Assembly: GCF_904849725.1 (NCBI RefSeq)
Contig: NC_058519.1
Span: forward strand, 534,944,316-535,008,315
Reading direction: 5' to 3'
DNA length: 64,000 nucleotides
From: Hordeum vulgare subsp. vulgare
Lineage: Eukaryota; Streptophyta; Magnoliopsida; Poales; Poaceae
This document shows, one piece after another, positions 12,434 to 23,258 of this stretch (the stretch's first letter is position 1; each line of letters opens with the position of its first letter). Made by a program: the position numbers and the translations under genes. Below the pieces are notes generated by a model, which did not search any database, was not told where the DNA came from, and worked only from the letters and a program-made list of their open reading frames with translations.

Positions 12434-12998
12434 TGTCGGTGAGTACTCACAACATAAGCCATGGGTAGTCTAAAGATGGTAGGAACCGAAGTGGCACCGG
12501 AGCGCGCTGGGGGCAAGGTCGGTACAAGCATGGAACGCACGATGTACCCAGGTTCAGGGCTCTCCGTAGAGATAATACCCCTAGTCCTGACGGAGTGTAT
12601 GATGTATGAATGGGACTAAAAAGTGCTCCTGGAGCTGTATTGCGGAGGAGGAAGGAGCAGCCGCCTCGTCTCTGCCTCTCATATGTGGTTGGTGTGTGTG
12701 CTAAGTTGACCGACCCTCTGCATGGAGGGGGCGGGTGGTTTTATAGACGAACCCACCGGCCTACAATATGGATAAAGGGAACAAGAGTGGGACCCGGCCG
12801 GCAGCCTCGCCAGCTGGCCAGGGGGCCCACGGGGGTCTTGTCTTGTCGCTTGAGGAGCCCGCCGGCTGCGAGGTCCCGTCTGGCTGTGGGTCCCCCGGCT
12901 AGCCAATGAGGCTCTCACATAAGGTTGATGCAGGACACGTATGGTACGTCCGGCGTCGTCTAGCGAGATTCGTCATGGGTAGATAGTACAGCTGCCTC

Positions 12999-13003
12999 CA
13001 CTT
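12999..13003. repeat. Target-site duplication of the solo LTR (CACTT)
   Basis: CACTT precedes TGTTGGGG at 13004; CACTG follows the other end at 14841-14845 (4 of 5 match). Confidence 0.65.
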
Positions 13004-14840
13004 TGTTGGGGAACGTCGCATGGGAAACAAATAAATTCCTACGCGCACGAAGACCAATCATGGTGATGTCCATCTACGAGGGGGATTTCAGATCTACGTA
13101 CCCTTGTAGATCGCACAGCAGAAACGTTAATAAACGTGGTTGATGTAGTGGAACGTCCTCACGTCCCTCGATCCGCCCCGCGAAATGTCCCAAGAAATGT
13201 CCCGCTATCCGTCCCACGATCCGCTCCGATCTAGTGCCCAACGGAAGGCACCTCCGCGTTCAGCACACGTACAGCTCAACGATAATCTCGGCCTTCTTGA
13301 TCCAGCAAGAGAGACCGAGAGGTAGATGAGTTCTCCGGCAGCGTGACGGCGCTCCGGAGGTTGGTGGTGATCTAATCTCAGCAGGGCTCCGCCCGAGCTT
13401 CGTAGAAATGTGATCTAGAGGAAAAACCGTGGAGGTATGTGGTCGGGCTGCCGTGGAAAAGTTATCTCAAATCAGCCCTAAAACCTCTGTATATATAGGT
13501 GGGAGGGGAGGGGCCTTGCCTTGGGGCTCAAGGAGCCCCAAGGGGTTCGGCCGAAGGGGGGAGGAGGATTCCTCCTCCAATCCTATTCCAACTAGGATTG
13601 GAAGGTGGAGTCCTTCCCTTCCTTCCCACTTCCCCCTTTTTTTCTCTTTGATTTTCTTATCTCCTTGCGGAGGGGCCTCTTTGGGCTTGCCCACGAGCCC
13701 ACTAAGGGCTGGTGCGGCACCCCTAAGGCCTATGGGCTTCCCCGTGGTGGGCTGCCCCCCCCCCCCGGTGAACATCCGGAACCCATTCGTCATTCCCGGT
13801 ACATTCCCGGTAATTCCGAAAACCTTCCGGTAATCAAATGAGGTCATCCTATATATCAATCTTCGTCTCCGGGCCATTCCGGAAACCCTCGTGACGTCTA
13901 TGATCTCATCCATGACTCCAAACAACATTCGGTAACCAACCATATAACTCAAATACGCATAAAACAACGTCGAACCTTAAGTGTGCAGACCCTGCGGGTT
14001 CGAGAACTATGTAGACAAGACCCGAGCGACTCCTCGGTCAATATCCAACAGCGGGACCTGGATGCCCATATTGGATCCTACATATTCTACGAAGATCTTA
14101 TCGTTTGACCCTCAGTGCCAAGGATTCATATAATCCTGTATGTCATTCCCTTTGTCCTTCGGTATGTTACTTGCCCGATATTCGATTGTCAGTATCCGCA
14201 TACCTATTTCAATCTCGTTTACCGGCAAGTCTCTTTACTCGTTCCGTAATACAAGATCCCATGACTTACACTAAGTCACATTGCTTGCAAGTTTTGCGTG
14301 TGATGTTGTATTACCGAGTGGGCCCCGAGATACCTCTCCGTCACACGGAGTGACAAATCCCAGTCTTGATCCATACTAACTCAACGAACACCTTTGGAGA
14401 TACATGTAGAGCATCTTTATAGTCACCCAGTTACGTTGCGATGTTTGATACACACAAAGCATTCCTCCGGTGTTAGTGAGTTATATGATCTCATGGTCAT
14501 AGGAATAAATACTTGACACGCAGAAAACAGTAGCAACAAAATGACACGATCAACATGCTACGTCTATTAGTTTGGGTCTTGTCCATCACATGATTCTCCC
14601 AATGACGTGATCTAGTTATCAAGCAACAACACCTTGTACATAGTCAGAAGACCCTGACTATCCTTGATCAACTGGCTAGCCAACTAGAGGTTTTCTAGGG
14701 ACAGTGTTTTGTCTATGTATCCACACATGTATCTAAGTCTTCATTCAATACAATTATAGCATGGATAATAAACGATTATCTTGATATAGGAATTATAATA
14801 ATAACTTATTTATCATTGCCTCTAGAGCATAATTCCAACA
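13004..14840 (-). repeat. Angela-like solo LTR
   Basis: A 1837-bp LTR of the same family as 2893-4690 (starts TGTTGGGGAACGTCGC, ends TTCCAACA on +). It has no internal region and Tat LTR sequence on both sides. This is the usual product of recombination between two LTRs. A TATA-like run lies near 13489-13497 (minus strand). Short ORFs here are chance frames. Confidence 0.9.
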
Positions 14841-15328
14841 CACTGTTCCCATGCCGAGTGCAGTAATGGAGTGGGAGTTTCACGGGCCGACACTATGCAG
14901 GATGATGGATCAGAGTCGGGGGAGGTCAGCGGCGTGTCCGCCGACGCTGGTACCCGTCGTGCATTCTGATCCAGTACCTTTGCTGATGCGTAGCCACCTT
15001 TAATCGTAGGGTCTCGTCATGACCTACAATCTGATGTGACTTGAGATCCCCGACCGGCTAGCTCGCTCGACTAGCCGGTCTGGGCACGGCCGCCTCGTCC
15101 CTAGCCGGCTAGCTTGGCCTAGGCAGCCAGGGAGAGGTAGCCGTCTCGCCTCTAGGCGGCAGGTGCTTCCTGGCTGGCCAGAGAGTTGGCTGCCTCGCCC
15201 CCTAGCCGGTAGATGTTTCCTAGCTGGCCAGGGGACTTGGGCCTTGTCGAATTGTTTTGGTCATTCCTTTTGGGTTGAAGGTAAAGGAGCATGCTCGTTG
15301 AGCCTACCCCGGGGTTATCCCCCCGACA

Positions 15329-15894
15329 GTAGTCCCCGAATCTGGAGAGGCCCGCCGCTTGGTTGCGGGTGGCCTCATCAGCTTGATTGTTTGTCGTTTT
15401 ATTTCTGCCGCTGCCTGTGGCAGGGGACGCTGGCTCGAAAGACGGCTGGCTTCCAGGCGACACCTCGGCTTCGTCGTGGGCTGCACAAATCGCGCCACGT
15501 GTCAGGCCCGGCCTGACGTGATGATGGTTTACGCAGGTGACGGGACCGGGCCTGGGCCCTGGGTCCCGACACGACGCCCCCTCGGCCGCCGTGCGGAGGA
15601 TCCTCTGCGGATTTACTCCACGACGGTTGGGTCTCGGGAAACGTTACCACCCGTAATACACGGGATTAGTGGAGCTCTGCGCGCAGCAGATCCCCTCCCC
15701 ACGATCCTTCGTGGGGTTTAAATGGGGTGCAGGGGTACCGAGGAGGCCATTCGCCCCCTTCTCACCCTGCATCGACGCCCTCTTTATCCCTGAGCCCAGA
15801 GAGAAAGAGACCGTCTGTCTTCGCCTTCATCCTCTCCGTCGCCGTCGCGCCACCCTTTGCCGCCGGTCTTCCCAAGCACCCGTCGCCCGCAGTC
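15329..15894 (+). promoter_or_regulatory. Region upstream of the opposite-strand gene; Tat polypurine tract at its left end
   Basis: At 15329-15345 the + strand shows GTAGTCCCCGAATCTGG, whose complement is a purine-rich tract next to the LTR and is the likely plus-strand primer of the Tat element. Further right, TTTAAAT at about 15718-15724 is a possible TATA box. It is followed by a pyrimidine-rich stretch to the ATG at 15895. Promoter use is inference. Confidence 0.4.
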
Positions 15895-16832
15895 ATGGCG
15901 AGCGACTCCTCTTCGAAGAAGAGCTCGTCCCTCGGAGCTTGGCTCAGCAACGATATTTGCGACGGCCACATCAAGGCGCTCCGCCATCGCCGGATGTTGC
16001 CTCCTGCCTCTCTGGTGACGGTGCGGATCCCCGACGCCGAGACCGCCCCGACACCAAGGAGGGAGAGATCGTCGTGTTCGACGAGCACTTCTACACGGGC
16101 TTCGGGCTTCCGGCGAGCACATTCTTCTCCAACTGGCTCACCTTCTTCAACCTGCAGCCGCACCACTTGGCGTCGAACCCCATTCTCCAGCTGTCTTCCT
16201 TCGTCATCCTATGCGAGGGCTTTCTGGGGATTGAGCCTCGCCTCGACCTCTGGCAGAGCTTATTCTTCCTCAAGCAGCAATCCAGGAAGATGGAGAAGGC
16301 CGAGCTGGAGAAGCTCGACGGCCTTCGCCCGATGACGCCGTGTGGAGCCGCGTTGGTGCATCATCGGTCAAAGTCCGGCTTCCCCCAGATGCCACTGCAA
16401 GAATCCATCAAGCAGTGGCAGAAAGGCTTCTTCTATGTGAAGAACGCCAGCCCCACACACGACGCCCTCAACATGCCCCCGTTCAACATCGATCATCCAA
16501 TGGCGAGGTTGAACTGGCACGCGAAGTATCCTAAGCTGATTCCCGAGGTAGCGTAGATCGGCGCCTACCTCGACAGCTTGAAGGGTCGTGGCCTCCTGGG
16601 CCGCGACCTGCTTACCACCATGATTACTCGCAGAATCTTGCCCCTGCAGAGGCGGCCCCATCTGGTTTGCGAGATGAGCGGCCGGTATGATCCTTGTCGG
16701 ATCTCCACCAAGAACTTCCCAGACGGCGCGGTGGCGCGGGGTGTGAACCAGATTTCCACCGCCCACATGGACGATGGTTGGAACTGGGAGTGGGGGTTGG
16801 CCCCTTACGACAGGTCACGTCCGCCTCCGATG

Positions 16833-16916
16833 GTAAGCACTCTCGTTGAGGAGGTTCTTGTTTTTTTTCTTATAGTCGATCATCTTTTTGAGTCGGCCGT
16901 CAACTCTACTGTGCAG
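16833..16916 (+). other. Intron 1 of the opposite-strand gene
   Basis: GTAAGC donor, T-rich middle, CTGTGCAG acceptor; 84 bp. The join gives an in-frame RPPPM-VFEKL reading. Confidence 0.75.
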
Positions 16917-17383
16917 GTGTTCGAGAAGCTACAAGCGCTCAACCCGCGTGTCACCGACGTGGTAACGTCTGACACCTCGGAGATCGAGGACGAGGGCATG
17001 ATCGAGTCATGCTCTACCACTTCTGAGGGTTCGGAGGATGTGCTGGAGTCAGAGGGCACGGAGCCGTCTGGTGAGCACCTGAAGCCCTCAATTGTTGATT
17101 CGACGGATGATGATGAGACTCCTCCCTCCCTATCTGATGAAGCCTTCGAGGAAGACTCCGACGGGGTGGAGGAAGTCACCAGCCCACCTCTAACGCGCAG
17201 ACGCCTCCATAAGGCAAAGGCGGCCAGTCTTGGCAAGGCGGCCCGGAGGAAAGGCAAGGGTGCCACAGCTTCCAGGCCGGCTCCAAAGCGAGTCGCGACG
17301 GGTCCTCCAGCCGGAGTACGAGCAGGCGGCGCTAAGAAGCGTCGTGCTGGTGCCGGTAGGAGGCAGGTGCCCATCGTCGCGGG

Positions 17384-17455
17384 GTAAAGGTTCCCTTACA
17401 TTCTCTTTTGCTTCGTTTTTCGTGAAGACATGTTCCTCAAAGTGTTGCTTGGCAG
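17384..17455 (+). other. Intron 2 of the opposite-strand gene
   Basis: GTAAAG donor and TTGGCAG acceptor; 72 bp. It splits a Gly codon, and the two halves rejoin in frame. Confidence 0.7.
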
Positions 17456-18200
17456 GGAGGCGGAGGACGTAGAGGAAGACAGTGCCTTCGCCGCTGAGCG
17501 AGCCGGCTGGGCAGCAGCTGACGCTGCCCAGAAGGAAATTGAGGAACTATTCGCCCGCTGCTGAGAGATGTCAGCGGAGAAGATGGCCGAAGGCCGATCT
17601 CGGTCCAGCGAGGCCGATAAGACTGTGGAGAGGTGTACGAAGGCTAGACATGACCCCTCCATGTGTGCTCGCGTGGAGGAGCCAGCTAGCGAGGCGGCCC
17701 CGAGGCATACCCAGAGGGCCGAGGCGGCCAGACCGTCCGTGTCGGACGCCTCTGCACCAGCGGACCTCGAGGAGATCCCTGAGTCGCCGGAGGCCGAGGT
17801 GGCAACCGACGCGCCGGAGTTAAACCTCGACGCGCCAGAGATGGCCATGGATGCGCCAGAGGTGGTCATGGACGCGCCGGATGCGGTCAATCCCCCTCCT
17901 GCTGTGGAGACGGCGCCGGCTGGGACGTCGACGAAGCCGGCCGCCCTACCGATTCCTGGAGACGGCACCATCGTCGTCTCCAACCATGGCCCGACTGCTC
18001 CAGGAGCCGGTCCTAGAGCCGGGAACCGGCCTATGAAGGCTTGGCGAGCGGCCAACCTTGAGCGCCAGACGCTGCCCGCTGGCACCATACTCCAAGGCGT
18101 CTCGGAGCTGGTATCATTGTTTGCCAACAGCCGGTACAAGGTGGAGCGGGCAGCCCACGTGGCGGCCAGCGATCTGGAGCATCTGGAGGAGCGCACCAGG

Positions 18201-18482
18201 GTAAGTGCTTCGTCCTTTGCCTCCTCTTTGTCTTGGTTTTTGATTTTTTTTTCTTCTTCTTCTTGAATTCATGGGGGCGCGCCAGCGCACCCACTGGGTG
18301 TAGCCCCGAGAATCGGGCCGGCCAAACATTGGTCAGGCCGAATCCCTTCGAGCTTCTCTCTTGCTTTGCTTTTTTAGTGGGGGCGCGCTAGCGCACCCAC
18401 TGGGTGTAGCCCCAAAGAATCAGGATGGTTATGAATCAACTAGGCCGAATCTTACTTTGCTTCATCTTTGCTTTGCTCGTAG
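18201..18482 (+). other. Intron 3 of the opposite-strand gene, with internal duplication
   Basis: GTAAGT donor and TGCTCGTAG acceptor; 282 bp, phase 0. A unit of about 106 bp is duplicated inside it (GGGGGCGCGC at 18273 and 18379). The first unit ends in a similar T-rich AG at 18376-18377, so a second acceptor may exist. Confidence 0.72.
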
Positions 18483-18963
18483 GATCTTTATGATGCCCAG
18501 GTGCAGGCATATAACATGCTGCGGGCTCAGAACCAGGCGGCTGACGGCCAGGTCGCCGAACTTCAGGTCCGGCTGGGCGAGGCCGTCACGGAGCGGGACG
18601 CCTTGCGCGAGGCGGACGGCCGGCTCCAGCAGCAGCTGGCTCTTCTCCAGATGGAGAAGAAGGAGCTCGAGGCGACCCGCCAGGCCGAGCAGGAGCAGTT
18701 GCGCGCCTCCCTGCAGGAGAAGGACAACTCCCATACTGCCTACATGGAGCATCTCGAGGCGGTTCATCTCGAGGAGATGAAGCTCAAGGACGCTGCCTTG
18801 AAGGAGAAGGAGGAAGCCCTGATCCAGAGGCAGGCGTAGCTGGCCGAGGCGCTCGATACAGGCGCGGCCCTCCAGGAAGAAGTCTCCCGCCCCACTCAAG
18901 CGAGCCAGGTGCGGGAGCTCGAGGCCCTGGAGAATGCCCACGAGACTAACGGCCATTTCGACC

Positions 18964-19048
18964 GTAAGTCCTTTATTTTGTCTTGAATTTTCTTCTTCTT
19001 CACCGCCTCCTCTTCTTATTCTTCTTCGCACCCCTTCCCCTATCCCAG
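18964..19048 (+). other. Intron 4 of the opposite-strand gene
   Basis: GTAAGT donor and CTATCCCAG acceptor, pyrimidine-rich; 85 bp. It splits an Arg codon that is restored on joining. Confidence 0.72.
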
Positions 19049-19785
19049 GTTACTTCCCTGAAACACGGGAAGTGGCTGAGACAGCTGTAGAGGTCAGCCG
19101 CGAGGAGCGTCGTGTTGCCGGGCAGGAGATAAACGCCACTGCCGGCTGGAGCGTGGAGGAGATCGGCGTAGGCCTCAGAGCCCGCCTGCGTGCCCTGGGC
19201 GAGTCCGTGGAGCGGCTCCAGGTCGCAGGCTCGTCGATGATAAAGGCTCTGTGGCCTGCTACCTTGGAGCCGGCGTCGATGAGCCGGCTCTCCCGCTGCC
19301 TGGCGGCTGGCGATGATCGCCTTGACGCCTGGCGCGCTTCGGCCGCGCGTGCTGGAGCCTACATGGCTCTGCCCTTGGCCAAGTCCTGGTACCGAAACCT
19401 GGACTTGGGCAAGCTCGTCACTCAGCATGACAGCTCGGAGGGGGAGCTCCAGGCCGTGGAGTAGGAGCTGCGTGTGAGGGCCAGCGACATCGCCTCGTAC
19501 TCCGCCTGGGATGAGCTCAACTTGGAGCAGAGCAATGAAGGCAACGTGGTCCCTGAGGATCTGCACGGCCTTCAGCCCTATGACGCCGAAGGCAGCTCCG
19601 ACGAGGCGGCCCGTGAGGTGGAAGACGCCGCCTCCAGCGGCAAGGCATATGCCGACTCCGCCAAGGATGGAGCCGAAAGCCCTCACGGCGGAGACGGCGC
19701 CACCGCTTCGGGAGCAGCCGGCGATGGTGAAGCCACCACTTCAAGAGCCGCAGCCGGGGCGATAGACGAGGCCGCCGCCCCTTAG

Positions 19786-20580
19786 CTGGTCTTTTTTTGT
19801 CTGCAATGAATTGGCAGTCCAACAGTTCCACCCATTGGGGGTGTGTAATGAACTTCGGTCGTAGGCCAATGCTTTTGAATGTGTGAATTCTGCATTATAT
19901 TCGTAATGCCATGCATGCTGCTTTATATTTTCATCTTTTGATTCTTGCTTGACTTCTTTTTCTCCAACCTCTCTACTCCGTGTAGCGTCCACCCCGCCAG
20001 CCCGACAGCCGGGAGCCGGTCTGTGACTGGGTCGAGGCTTCTGCCTTTGGGAATATAGGACTTAGATTTTTCGAAGCCATCAAGACTTAAAGACTCAAAC
20101 ATAAACCAGTAGAGGCCGGCTAGAATGAGATCGTAAAAGATCAAACCAACCCGAGCCGGCAACCTTTTTGTAGTCGAACTTTTCATGTATCCGGCCTTAC
20201 CTGGCATCGCCTTGCTAGCCGGACAGCTGGGAGCCGGTCTGTAGCTGTTACGAGACGACCAGGGATCGGTCCGCAGTGCACTATGTGATCTTCTACGAAA
20301 AGGAAGTCGTTCGGGCGGCTAGCAAGCCCCCGAGCCCATTTGAGCCGGACCAAGGGACTCACAAAATGAGTGAAAACTCTAGTCATGAATCTAAAAAGAA
20401 GCACATGTGCATGCTCTTTTCATTGCATTCATTAGAAATCCCGAAGAGAGAGGAAGATACATATGTGCATGCTCTTTCCGTGTTTGATACTTGCCTTCTA
20501 GCAATAGAACAAGCGAAGCAACGCCACGTTCAATGGACGTTCCGTCTCCTAGCCGGAGTCGTCCCTCTTGCGCTTCCTTG
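19786..20580. other. Spacer between the opposite-strand gene and integrase of the Tat element
   Basis: This should hold the convergent 3' ends of the antisense gene (+) and of pol (-). I see no ORF with recognisable content. A motif around GGGAGCCGGTCTGT occurs twice (about 20008 and 20228), and a short unit containing TGTGCATGCTCTTT is repeated near 20407 and 20464. Confidence 0.5.
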
Positions 20581-21332
20581 GCTTCAGGGCATCGAGCAAG
20601 TAGTATGCATTGTTGTGCAACGCTCTACTGATGATGAAGTGTCCCTCCCATGGGGATGAGAGCTTGTGCTAGCCGGTTGTGTGCTGGATTCTTCTGAGTA
20701 CCAAGTCTCCCTCTTTGAAAGAGAGAGGCTTGATTTTCTTGTTGTGGTAGTGTCTCGGCTTCTGTTGATAGATTGTCGTCCGGCTCAAGGCTAGGTCCCG
20801 TGCCTCCTCGAGCAGATCAACACCGTCTTCTCTTGCCTCCTTCGCCTCCGTTTCTGTGTACAGGGTGACCTGAGGCGAGTCGAACTCGACATCCGTAGGG
20901 ATGATAGCCTCGGATCCGTATACCAGAAAGAACAGGGTGAAGCCGGTTGATCGGTTGGGCGTGGTGCGGAGGCTCCACAGTACTGCTTGCAACTCTTCGA
21001 TCCAGCAGCCGGCTGACCTGATGAGTGGTGCCACCAGTCTTGGCTTGATGCCGGCCAGGATTAGGCTATTGGCCCTCTCCACATGGCCATTGTACTGTGG
21101 GTGTGCCACTGAAGCCAAGTTGAGCCGGATGCCTACCTTGAAGTAGTAGAGAGCCGAAGCACCCTTGGCGAAGTTGGTGCCGTTGTCGGTGATGATGTTG
21201 TGGGGGACGCCGTATCAGACACAGATGTCCGTGATGAACCTGACAGTCGTGGGGCCGTCAAGCTTCTTGATGGCTCTAGCCTCGATCCATTTGGTGAATT
21301 TATCGATGGCCACCAAGAGGTGGGTCATGCCA
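20581..21332 (-). pseudogene. pol: Integrase core and C-terminus of the Tat element
   Basis: Reading leftward from 21332: THLLVAIDKF, then YGVPHNIITDNGTNF (second catalytic Asp), HPQYNGHVERAN (Glu region), YGSEAIIPTDVEF and the C-terminal FKEGDLVLRRIQ. A TGA near 21215 replaces an expected Arg before YGVPHN. A TAG at 20669-20671 interrupts the tail, which stays readable to about 20590. The integrase N-terminal part lies at 31322 onward, on the other side of a solo LTR. Confidence 0.85.
21328..21332. repeat. Target-site duplication of the Athila-family solo LTR (TGCCA), left
   Basis: TGCCA directly before TGATAACCC at 21333; an identical TGCCA at 31322-31326 follows GACGTATCA. Removing the insert restores continuous integrase coding. 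Confidence 0.9.
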
Positions 21333-21415
21333 TGATAACCCACAAGTATAGGGGATCGCAACAGTTTTCGAGGGTAGAGTATTCAACCCAAATTTGTTGA
21401 TTCGACACAAGGGGA

Positions 21416-23244
21416 TGTTGGAAATATGCCCTAGAGGCAATAATAAATTAGTTATTATTATATTTCTTTGTTCATGATAATTGTTTATTATCCATGCTAT
21501 AATTGTATTGATTGGAAACACAGTGCATGTGTGGATACATAGACAAAACACTGTCCCTAGTAAGCCTCTAGTTGACTAGCTCGTTGATCAAAGATGGTCA
21601 AGGTTTCCTCACCATAGGCGAGTGTTGTCACTTGATAACAGGATCACATCATTAGGAGAATCATGTGATGGACTAGACCCAAACTAATAGACGTAGCATG
21701 TTGATCGTGCCATTTTGTTGCTACTGTTTTCTGCGTGTCAAGTAATTGTTCCTATGACCATGAGATCATATAACTCACTGACACCGGAGGAATGCTTTGT
21801 GTGTATCAAACGTCGCAACGTAACTGGCTGACTATAAAGATGCTCTACAGGTATCTCCGAAGGTGTTCGTTGAGTTAGTATGGATCGAGACTGGGTTTTG
21901 TCACTCCGTATGACAGAGAGGTATCTCGGGGCCCACTCGGTAATACAACATCACACACGAGCCTTGCAAGCAATGTGACTTAGTATAAGTTGCGGGATCT
22001 TGTATTACGGAACGAGTAAAGAGACTTTCCGGTAAATGAGATTGGAATAGGTATGCGGATACTGACGATCGAATCTCAGGCAAGTAACATACCGAAGGAC
22101 AAAGGGAATGACATACGGGATTATATGAATCCTTGGCACCGAGGTTCAAACGATAAGATCTTCGTAGAATATGTAGGATCCAATATGGGCATCCAGGTCC
22201 CGCTATTGGATATTGACCGAGGAGTCACTCGGGTCATTTCTACATAGTTCTCGAACCCGCAGGGTCTGCACACTTAAGGTTCGACGTTGTTTTATGCGTA
22301 TTTGAGTTATATGGTTGGTTACCGAATGTTGTTCGGAGTCCCGGATGAGATCACAGACGTCACGAGGGTTTCCGAAATGGTCCGGAAACGAAGATTGATA
22401 TATAGGATGACCTCATTTGATTACCGGAAGGTTTTCGGAGTTACCGGGAATGTACCGGGAATGACGAATGGGTTCCGGGTGTTCACCGGGGGGGGCAGCC
22501 CACCCCGGGGAAGCCCATAGGCCTTGGGGGTGGCGCACCATCCCTTGGTGGGCTGGTGGGACAGCCCAAGAAGGCCCTATGCGCCATAGATAGAAAATCA
22601 AAGAGAAAAGAGAAAAAAAAGGGAGGTGGGAAAGAAGAGAAGGACTCCACCTTCCAATCCTAGTTTTGGACTAGGATTGGAGGAGGACTCCTCCTCCCTT
22701 GGTGGCGCCGCCCTTGGGGCTCCTTGAGCCTCAAGGCAAGCCTCCCCTCCCCTCCTCCTATATATATGGAGCTATTAGGGCTGATTTGAGACAACTTTTG
22801 CCACGGCAGCCCGACCACATACCTCCACAGTTTTTCCTCTAGATCGCATTTCTGCGGAGCTCGGGCGCAGCCCTGCTGAGATTAGATCACCAGCAACCTC
22901 CGGAGCGCCATCACGCTGCCGAAGAACTCATCTACCTCTCCGTCTCTCTTGATGGATCAAGAAGGCCGAGATCATCGTCGAGCTATACGTGTGCTGAACG
23001 CGGAGGTGCCGTCCATTCGGCACTAGATCGTGGGACGGATCGCGGGACGGTTCGTGGGACAGTTCGCGGGGCGGATCGAGGGACGTGAGGACGTTCCACT
23101 ACATCAACCGCATTCACTAACGCTTCTGCTGGGCGATCTACAAGGGTACGTAGATCGGAAATCCCCTCTCATAGATGGACATCACCATGATAGGTCTTTT
23201 TGCGCGTAGGAAAATTTTTGTTTCCCATGCGACGTTCCCCAACA
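21416..23244 (+). repeat. 5' LTR of the Angela-like element
   Basis: It starts TGTTGGAAATATGCCC and ends GTTCCCCAACA; 1829 bp. It pairs with 28207-30021. Confidence 0.93.
22759..22768 (+). promoter_or_regulatory. TATA box of the 5' LTR
   Basis: TATATATATG follows a C/T-rich tract (CCCCTCCTCC) at the position where BARE/Angela LTRs start transcription. The matching site in the 3' LTR is at about 29536. Confidence 0.6.
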
Positions 23245-23245
23245 A

Positions 23246-23258
23246 TGGCATCATGAGA
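23246..23258 (+). other. Primer-binding site (initiator tRNA-Met type), degenerate
   Basis: TGGCATCATGAGA starts 1 base after the LTR. It resembles the plant initiator-Met primer site TGGTATCAGAGC with changes. Confidence 0.65.

Larger units (their letters stand above)
12434..15328 (-). repeat. 3' LTR of the Tat element, split by a solo LTR
   Basis: It starts TGTCGGTGAG and ends CCCCGACA, a good TG...CA inverted pair. Without the Angela-like solo LTR (13004-14840) it is about 1.05 kb. It is GC-rich with repeated CTAGCCGG-like words near 15050-15220. Only one copy is in the window, so the boundaries rest on the terminal motifs and on the start of internal sequence after 15328. Confidence 0.72.
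15895..19785 (+). pseudogene. Spliced opposite-strand gene of the Tat element (gypsy-associated 'transposase_28'-like protein), degenerate
   Basis: Five exons are proposed: 15895-16832, 16917-17383, 17456-18200, 18483-18963 and 19049-19785. All four introns start GT and end AG and keep the reading phase. Total coding length is 3368 bases, one short of a multiple of three, matching a single-base loss near 16045. Exon 1 holds a conserved domain (EIVVFDEHFYTGFGLPAS, GIEPRLDLWQ, KASPTHD-like region) that resembles the 'putative gypsy type transposon' family. Exon 2 is acidic, then basic with KKRR (possible nuclear signal). Exon 3 has imperfect DAPE repeats. Exon 4 is a coiled coil rich in Glu, Gln and Leu. 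Stops at 16554 (TAG), 17562 (TGA), 18837 (TAG) and 19462 (TAG) look like C to T changes. The function of this family is unknown. Confidence 0.78.

Noticed and set aside
13429..13967. ORFs on both strands inside the solo LTR at 13004-14840
   Set aside because: They recur with different lengths in every Angela-like LTR here and show no protein motif; they are chance frames in LTR sequence.
15163..15721. Several overlapping ORFs in GC-rich sequence upstream of 15895
   Set aside because: No motifs and no shared frame; they lie across the LTR end and the promoter region.
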